Origin: a bacterium
Lineage (GTDB): Bacteria > Blakebacterota > Blakebacteria > Blakebacterales > Blakebacteraceae
NCBI GenBank assembly: GCA_025774615.1
Contig: JALGVQ010000064.1
Span: 1 to 18,596 of the forward strand
Reading direction: 5' to 3'
Length of the DNA: 18,596 nucleotides
Made by a program: the position numbers and the translations under genes. The notes below the pieces were generated by a model. It was given only the letters and a program-made list of their open reading frames with translations, searched no databases and was not told where the DNA came from. Numbering within the stretch: position 1 is the first letter of the stretch; each line of letters begins with the position of its first letter. Positions 14,953 through 18,596 of this stretch are shown here, piece after piece.

Positions 14953-15501
14953 TCAGGCGGTGAGGTTTTCAATCTGTAGCGACTGAACGAGCTTGCTGAG
15001 ACGGGCAATGAACTGGTCCCTGACCTTTTGTACTCGAAGCGCCTCTGGATGACCGATAATGACCTGGTCTTTGTTTGCGAACCGGACAGGTTCGACCTGT
15101 AGCGCGAAGGAATTCAGGTGACGCTCCCAGAACCAGTCTGGGGAGCCGAACTGCACATACTCAGGATCGATGGAAGGGATTTCTGCCAGGCTGGAGAGAA
15201 GGCGCCTTCCCGGTGCATTATCCTGAAGGCAAAGGGCGATATACGCGATCCGCCAGGTGACACTACCAACGTCTTGTTCAGGGAGAGGATCAAGGTTGTC
15301 GAGTGCCGGCTGCTCGCCATGGACGAAATGACCGAAGCAGCATTGCAGGGTGAAGCAGTATGGAAGTTCCACAAAGCCCGTAACAATCTCCCGGATGGGT
15401 ACATCAATGCTCTCCAGAGAGAGATTTCTGAGTTCGCGGTTCCGCTCGATTTCGTACCGCGGGTTGTCGACGAACTCTCTTGGTTTCGTGAAGGTCTCCA
15501 T
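14953..15501 (-). CDS. Conserved hypothetical protein
   Basis: This 182-residue soluble protein has no domain I can name. Visible features are an aromatic and Cys-rich stretch (FVELPYCFTLQCCFGHFV), a run WRIAYIALCLQDNAPGRRLL, and a segment around EYVQFGSPDWFWERHLNSFALQVEP. It ends in a helix rich in Leu and Gln. The well-structured sequence and the Cys/His content suggest a folded and possibly metal-binding protein, but no function follows. The ATG at 15501 is one base after the stop of the DUF1579 gene. It is thus the third gene of a tag-DUF1579-hypothetical unit. Long open frames on the opposite strand here look like shadows. Confidence 0.6.
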   Translation of the reverse strand: METFTKPREFVDNPRYEIERNRELRNLSLESIDVPIREIVTGFVELPYCFTLQCCFGHFVHGEQPALDNLDPLPEQDVGSVTWRIAYIALCLQDNAPGRRLLSSLAEIPSIDPEYVQFGSPDWFWERHLNSFALQVEPVRFANKDQVIIGHPEALRVQKVRDQFIARLSKLVQSLQIENLTA

Positions 15502-15502
15502 C

Positions 15503-15916
15503 TCAGTGCCGCTCGGTCGCTTCGCCCTCTGAGAACATGATCCCGTAATTCATGTGAAAATCGTCCACCCAGGAGATTTGAAACCGGTTTGTCACCGAAT
15601 TGAACGCGATGGTCTCGTCCCCGTGTCGTGGTTGCCCCTGAATCGTGCTTTCATACTCGTGGCGAAAGAATCGTCCGTCGAGAACTGGACGAATTGTGCC
15701 CTTGATCTTTGATTCATCGGCAAGCTTGTCAGGCTCAAACCAGGTACGGCACGTGCCCTCCCAGGACCCCACAAGCGATTCCAGCAATTCTTGTGACATG
15801 GAATACATGCCCTTCGTGGATGGTGACTCGTCCTTTGCGGAGTCTTGCACTTGACCCGCGATCTCAGGTGCAAGGACCAACCACATGGCTATGGGAACAA
15901 GTCCAATTGCCTTCAT
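15503..15916 (-). CDS. Exported DUF1579 protein, C-terminally truncated
   Basis: This 137-residue protein has an N-terminal signal peptide (about residues 1-21) and a DUF1579 domain starting at LVGSWEGTCRTWFEPDKLAD, with IRPVLDGRFFRHEYES and WVDDFHMNYGIMFSEGEA. DUF1579 domains normally continue for about 50 more residues, forming the rest of a lipocalin-like barrel. Here the frame stops just after SEGEATERH, and the next gene begins immediately. I see no continuation in another frame. Its ATG overlaps the tag stop by 4 bases (ATGA). The protein may be non-functional, or the gene may have been cut by recombination. The function of DUF1579 is unknown. Confidence 0.7.
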   Translation of the reverse strand: MKAIGLVPIAMWLVLAPEIAGQVQDSAKDESPSTKGMYSMSQELLESLVGSWEGTCRTWFEPDKLADESKIKGTIRPVLDGRFFRHEYESTIQGQPRHGDETIAFNSVTNRFQISWVDDFHMNYGIMFSEGEATERH

Positions 15917-16530
15917 TGGGCACTCGTTTCATTATCGGGTTTTGTGCTGCGTGCCTGGAGGGCAGCAATTGCGATCTCTTCGTATCTAAAACAGCTTGTA
16001 GTGTGATCGTTCACCATGCCGATTGCCTGCATAAATGCATAGCAAATTGTCGATCCCACGAAATTGAAACCTCGTTGTTTTAGATCTTTGCTTAAAGCGT
16101 CTGACTGTTCCGTTTTCGGAGGTATCTCCGACACATCTTTCCACTTGTTCTGAATTGGGATGCCGTCAACATATCGCCAGACAAACGTGCTTATAGATCC
16201 GAATTCCTCTATTACTGACAAGGCAGCGCGGGCGTTCTTGATAGCTGATTCTATTTTCAGGCGGTTGCGTACAATACCAGGATCGCCGAGCAGGCGCTTG
16301 ATGTCCCGCGATGTATACCTGGCGATTCTCTCATAGTCAAACTCATGGAAAGCTGTCCGGTAATTCTCTCTTTTCTTCAAGATTGTCAGCCAGCTCAGAC
16401 CTGCTTGCGCTCCCTCGATAATCAGCATTTCAAAAAGGTGTTGATCGTTATGAACGGGAACACCCCATTCGACATCGTGGTATGCTACATACAGAGGATT
16501 ATCTCCACACCACTCGCATCTCAATTTCAT
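15913..16530 (-). CDS. tag: DNA-3-methyladenine glycosylase I
   Basis: This 205-residue Tag removes 3-methyladenine from alkylated DNA as the first step of base excision repair. The family-specific zinc site is complete: Cys5, His18, His176 and Cys180, one position offset from the E. coli enzyme. The signature YHDVEWGVPVHNDQHLFEML is present, and EGAQAGLSW contains the conserved Glu39. The ATG at 16530 lies 21 bases downstream of GTTAGAT, which reads like the recombination core at the front of an integron cassette. A weak purine-rich ribosome-binding site precedes it. The gene is more AT-rich than the genes at the left of the window, in line with acquisition by transfer. Confidence 0.95.
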   Translation of the reverse strand: MKLRCEWCGDNPLYVAYHDVEWGVPVHNDQHLFEMLIIEGAQAGLSWLTILKKRENYRTAFHEFDYERIARYTSRDIKRLLGDPGIVRNRLKIESAIKNARAALSVIEEFGSISTFVWRYVDGIPIQNKWKDVSEIPPKTEQSDALSKDLKQRGFNFVGSTICYAFMQAIGMVNDHTTSCFRYEEIAIAALQARSTKPDNETSAQ

Positions 16531-16551
16531 TCTTCACACTTTCACGTGTCT

Positions 16552-16684
16552 ATCTAACGTCATGCACGTAAGAAAAGGAGCTATCCTCGACCACGATGGG
16601 ACTATGTCCCGAAGACCGAAACTGTAACCCATCAGTGTTGAGTAAGTGTTACCGATCAGGGTTACTGTTCACCAGGAGTTAGAA
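16552..16684 (-). other. Candidate attC site between methyltransferase and tag
   Basis: On the minus strand this 133-base spacer starts with TTCTAAC (16684-16678) and ends with GTTAGAT (16558-16552). These fit R'' (six of seven positions) and R' (all seven) of integron attC sites, and they pair at six of seven positions. Inside are GTAACCC/GGGTTAC arms (16624-16630 and 16659-16665) and a GGGAC-ATA-GTCCC hairpin, so the single strand would fold strongly. The L''/L' pairing is only moderate. The length is at the upper end for attC sites. Confidence 0.35.
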
Positions 16685-16762
16685 CGATGACTCATCCCTG
16701 GCGCTGCTTCCAGCTCAGTCCCAACAACAAGTTGATCCTTGCTGGCAGGGCGAGACATTCAC

Positions 16763-17494
16763 TCAGTTGCGCATTACGAAGAATGCGTAGCTGAAGTAGT
16801 CAGAGTGACTGCGGAAGATTGAGATCTCGTTTCTCGCCTTTTTCAGGACGGCCTCTGCCTCTGGTATGCCTCTCCACTCTGCCGTTTTCTCAGCGATGCG
16901 CTCCTCCATTGGGTTGTAGTAGTGCTCAGTCCATGCTGTGGCTGGAAATATGAAATGCCCGACGGACTCGTACCCAATGCGCTTGATGACTTCAAGTTTC
17001 GCAGCCACGGTGTCAATCTCGGGATACTCTTTCCAGAATTCAACAACCTCAGGTGGAGGGTTGGGCTTCAACCACACTGCTTCGCTTACCACTACGTAGC
17101 CACCTGGCTCAACGAAATCCTTGACCTTCTTCAGGCCAGCTTCGAATCCCAGGAAATAGATCGCTCCCTCAGACCAAACAACATCGAAGCTCGACTCTGG
17201 GAAAACCATCTCCGTCATGTCCTGCTCTAACGTTTCGAGGCGATCGGAGACTCCAGCACTTACCGCTCTGGCCCTTACCCGGGTAATCATCTCCGGGATG
17301 AGGTCAAGTGCTACGACTGTACCAGATGTGATCCTCAAGAGTTCGACCGTCTGCATGCCAGGGCCGCAGCCGACGTCAAGGATTCGTGGTGACTCAGGGA
17401 CATCCGACATTATTTCGAATGCTCTCCGGGTCAGCTCGTTCGAGCCGGGGCCAGCTCGCGGCAAGGTTCCATAGATCTGGAGAAAGTGGTCCAT
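16763..17494 (-). CDS. Class I SAM-dependent methyltransferase
   Basis: This 243-residue protein has a Rossmann-type methyltransferase domain. Motif I is ILDVGCGPG at 38-46, the acidic residue after strand 2 is Asp64, and a motif II-like stretch is FDVVWSEGAIYFL. The C-terminal region (about 150-243) contains a WTEHYYNPMEERI segment of the kind seen in small-molecule methyltransferases. It lacks the set of conserved Cys residues expected of ArsM, so it is unlikely to supply the arsenic-methylation step missing from the arsS operon. The ATG at 17494 has GAGGAA five bases upstream. Candidate attC sites lie on both sides, so it may be the payload of one integron cassette. The substrate is unknown. 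Confidence 0.82.
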   Translation of the reverse strand: MDHFLQIYGTLPRAGPGSNELTRRAFEIMSDVPESPRILDVGCGPGMQTVELLRITSGTVVALDLIPEMITRVRARAVSAGVSDRLETLEQDMTEMVFPESSFDVVWSEGAIYFLGFEAGLKKVKDFVEPGGYVVVSEAVWLKPNPPPEVVEFWKEYPEIDTVAAKLEVIKRIGYESVGHFIFPATAWTEHYYNPMEERIAEKTAEWRGIPEAEAVLKKARNEISIFRSHSDYFSYAFFVMRN

Positions 17495-17657
17495 AGGATT
17501 CCTCGTTTATCTTCTCAGTTCACGCTCTCGTCAAATGTTGGGTTAGCACCTACCAGTCCGTAGGCAGAGATGTTCTGGGCGTTCCGTTTGTTTCAGAGGC
17601 TATGGCTATCATTCAGCTTTGCAAGCGTTGCTTCCGCGACCTGGGTCACAACAGCAA

Positions 17658-17753
17658 GCCTGACGTCCTGCGCGTCTGATGCAGAGGCAGAGTGTACCGT
17701 ACCTGGTGAGGGGTGTCATTGACCGCCGATGCCAGCTGCATGCGCTGTTAGAC
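17658..17753 (-). other. Candidate attC site after higA
   Basis: Read on the minus strand, this 96-base element begins with GTCTAAC, a perfect R'' core, 6 bases after the higA stop. It ends with GTCAGGC, a one-mismatch R' core that pairs with it apart from one mismatch and one wobble. Inner arms GCGC...GCAG and CTGC...GCGC can pair with unpaired bases between them, which is the attC folding pattern. The inner L' arm is closely repeated at 18425-18446 beside higB. Similar sites repeated next to successive genes are what a cassette array should show. The remaining 163 bases to the methyltransferase start show no gene. Confidence 0.5.
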
Positions 17754-17759
17754 CTCGAA

Positions 17760-18047
17760 TTATACAGCCTTTGCATGAAGTTTCAGGCCGAGTGCACGTA
17801 CGACTTTCAGGACCGTGGCGAATTCGGGATTGCCTTCAGGAGATAGTGCTTTATACAGACTCTCCCGGCCAAGACCGGCTTCACGTGCAATCTCTGTCAT
17901 ACCCTTGGCACGAGCGATATCACCTAGCGCAGCCGCAACGAGAGAGGCGTCGCTTGACTCGAGAGCAGCCTCGAGATAAAGGACCATGTCCTCATCAGTT
18001 TCCAGATGCTCAGCTGCATCCCAGGGTCGAGTGGGGGTCTTTGCCAT
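17760..18047 (-). CDS. higA: HigA-type antitoxin
   Basis: This 95-residue antitoxin belongs to the 'addiction module antidote' HigA group. Residues about 45-90 are an Xre-type helix-turn-helix, with DIARAKGMTEIAREAGLGRE as the DNA-binding core and LYKALSPEGNPEFATVLKVV after it. The N-terminal part (KTPTRPWDAAEHL, LETDEDMVLYLEAALE) matches the family's toxin-binding arm. It follows the toxin gene by 9 bases, the toxin-first order usual for higBA. It should neutralise HigB and repress the shared promoter. Toxin-antitoxin pairs are frequent residents of integron cassette arrays, where they stabilise the array. Confidence 0.88.
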   Translation of the reverse strand: MAKTPTRPWDAAEHLETDEDMVLYLEAALESSDASLVAAALGDIARAKGMTEIAREAGLGRESLYKALSPEGNPEFATVLKVVRALGLKLHAKAV

Positions 18048-18056
18048 TATTGTCTC

Positions 18057-18365
18057 CTAAAGCCCACGGGCAAGCTCCTGCGCCTTCTTGATGTCCCGCT
18101 TCTGAGTTTTCTTATCTCCACCTGCAAGCAAGACCACCAGAGTCTTACCTCGATGCTTGAAGTAGACGCGGTAACCTGGACCGTAGTCAATTTTCAATTC
18201 AGAGACACCTTCACCGACAGGTTCCACATCACCCGGGTTGCCGAGTGACAAGCGGCGGATTCGGGCAAGGATGCGTGCTCGCGCCTGGCGATTACGCAGC
18301 TTTTTGAACCAGCTGGAATATTCCTCGGTTTGGCGAATCTCTATCACACCGACAATGTATCCCAT
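18057..18365 (-). CDS. higB: HigB/RelE-type toxin
   Basis: This 102-residue toxin is of the RelE/ParE superfamily, HigB 'addiction module killer' subgroup. Recognisable parts are IEIRQTEEYSSWFKKLRN, RARILARIRRLSLGNPGDVEPVGEGVSEL and the strand GPGYRVYFKHRG, followed by LLAGGDKKTQKRDI. Such toxins usually cleave mRNA on the ribosome. The annotated ATG at 18365 gives a short N-terminal extension. A GTG at 18347 begins exactly where the family homology starts and is a good alternative. No strong ribosome-binding site decides between them. About 50 bases upstream lies ATTAGAC, a near-match to an attC R' core. Confidence 0.88.
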   Translation of the reverse strand: MGYIVGVIEIRQTEEYSSWFKKLRNRQARARILARIRRLSLGNPGDVEPVGEGVSELKIDYGPGYRVYFKHRGKTLVVLLAGGDKKTQKRDIKKAQELARGL

Positions 18366-18417
18366 GGGATACGATTTATCAAGTGAAATATTCGGGAAAT
18401 TCAGGCTTTCATCGTGG

Positions 18418-18446
18418 GTCTAATGTCCTGCGCGTCAGCTGCAGAG
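18418..18446 (-). other. Half of a candidate attC site, interrupted
   Basis: On the minus strand the segment ends in ATTAGAC (18424-18418), one base off the R' core. Before it comes an L' arm (CTGCAGCTGACGCGCAGGAC) that is nearly the same as the one in the 17658-17753 site. The expected R'' half should lie further right. Instead the leader of an IS110-type transposase begins, so the site looks split by the insertion. Confidence 0.4.
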
Positions 18447-18458
18447 ATGGTATGAGAA

Positions 18459-18538
18459 GGCCGGTCTCTGTCGCGCAGTACCGCTAGGGTCTGCAGTAGA
18501 AACCACGGGCTCAGAGGCCCTCAACAAGGAGACCGGCC
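18459..18538 (+). ncRNA. Structured leader of the IS110 element, possible bridge RNA or translation-control hairpin
   Basis: GGCCGGTCTC at 18459-18468 is perfectly complementary to GAGACCGGCC at 18529-18538 and encloses 60 bases. Inside is a GGGC-TCAGAG-GCCC hairpin (18507-18520). The 3' arm covers the AAGGAGA ribosome-binding site and ends directly before the ATG. In the IS110 subgroup, the leader between the left end and the transposase can encode the bridge RNA that recognises donor and target. The structure is seen in the sequence. Its role as bridge RNA is inference, and it may instead only hide the ribosome-binding site. Confidence 0.4.
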
Positions 18539-18596
18539 ATGAAGGATCTTACTACAACCACTACGAGTGTGACTATTGGAATAGATCTGGGCGATC
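18539..18596 (+). CDS. IS110-family transposase, N-terminus only
   Basis: The frame runs off the right edge after 19 complete codons. It starts with ATG at 18539 after AAGGAGA, then a Thr-rich stretch and VTIGIDLGD. The GIDLGD motif carries the first Asp of the DEDD catalytic site in the RuvC-like domain of IS110-family transposases. The typical Thr-rich start and the structured leader strengthen the call. ASKHA or other RuvC-like proteins share GIDLG motifs, so the assignment is likely but not certain from this fragment. Confidence 0.65.
   Translation, partial: MKDLTTTTTSVTIGIDLGD

Larger units (their letters stand above)
18447..18596 (+). mobile_element. Left end of an IS110-family insertion sequence (continues beyond window)
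   Basis: The element is recognised by the start of its transposase at 18539 and by the structured leader in front of it. The exact left boundary is uncertain. It was set where the similarity between the two attC-like arms stops, just after GCAGAG at 18446. IS110 elements have no conventional terminal inverted repeats, so no boundary can be read directly. The IS1111-attC group of this family is known to insert into attC sites, which fits the location. Confidence 0.5.

Noticed and set aside
15118-15540. 140-codon plus-strand frame opposite the conserved hypothetical gene
   Set aside because: The minus-strand frame is longer, in register with the tag-DUF1579 unit, and has more protein-like composition. 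The case is not decisive, but I prefer the minus strand.
16621-16665. GTAACCC...GGGTTAC inverted repeat considered as insertion-sequence ends
   Set aside because: Arms of 7 bp with a 28-base loop fit internal structure of the attC-like spacer as well. No transposase or target duplication was found here.
16687-16794. 35-codon plus-strand frame with AGGAG upstream, beginning MTHPWRCFQLSPNNKLILAG
   Set aside because: It lies at the edge of the attC-like spacer and runs antisense into the methyltransferase end. It could be a mobile-element stub, but no homology can be claimed.
16763-17494. Methyltransferase considered as ArsM to complete the arsenosugar pathway
   Set aside because: It lacks the conserved Cys set for arsenic binding, and it sits in a different, opposite-strand and apparently mobile region.
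17495-17545. GTTGGGT at 17537-17543 considered as another attC core
   Set aside because: No matching RYYYAAC partner is found at the right distance, so it was not called as a site.

Overview
The window is GC-rich bacterial DNA, with a visibly more AT-rich right end from about 14.9 kb. Tat and Sec signal peptides, a lipoprotein, a complete organohalide-respiration-type operon, arsenosugar genes and tight gene packing suggest an uncultured Gram-negative-type bacterium from sediment or marine habitats. I cannot assign a phylum from the sequence alone.

Left part (1-4324, + strand): a reductive dehalogenase operon. It holds a 5'-truncated rdhA, a second complete Tat-dependent rdhA, an rdhB membrane anchor, an rdhC (NosR-like, covalent FMN plus two CxxxCP motifs), and a 51-codon single-membrane-helix protein. 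The last four genes overlap one another. Together they look like a membrane electron path ending in exported corrinoid/Fe-S reductases. Convergent to it (5416-4379, - strand) lies hypA-hypB, the nickel-insertion pair for [NiFe] hydrogenase maturation. Divergent from hypA are an exported AbgB-like M20 metallohydrolase and a family 5 solute-binding lipoprotein (5507-8554).

Middle part (8710-14008, + strand): an arsenosugar-type operon. It encodes ArsS (radical SAM), an exported DUF547 protein, a TVP38/TMEM64 membrane protein, a MerA/lipoamide-dehydrogenase-like flavoprotein, and a fusion of the two arsenosugar-associated glycosyltransferase families (TIGR04282 plus TIGR04283). The second half of the fusion appears to carry an internal deletion. 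No arsM is visible. A convergent gene (14739-14047) encodes a YchF-like protein that lacks the P-loop but keeps the C-terminal TGS-like domain.

Right part (14953-18596): all genes are on the - strand until the last. They are tag (3-methyladenine glycosylase), a truncated DUF1579 protein, a conserved hypothetical, a SAM methyltransferase and a higBA toxin-antitoxin pair. The spacers between them contain sequences that look like integron attC recombination sites. I read this stretch as a likely cassette array, although no integrase is in view. The rightmost candidate attC is cut off by the left end of an IS110-family insertion sequence. The leader of that element forms a long inverted repeat just before the transposase start, a position where IS110 elements can encode a bridge RNA.
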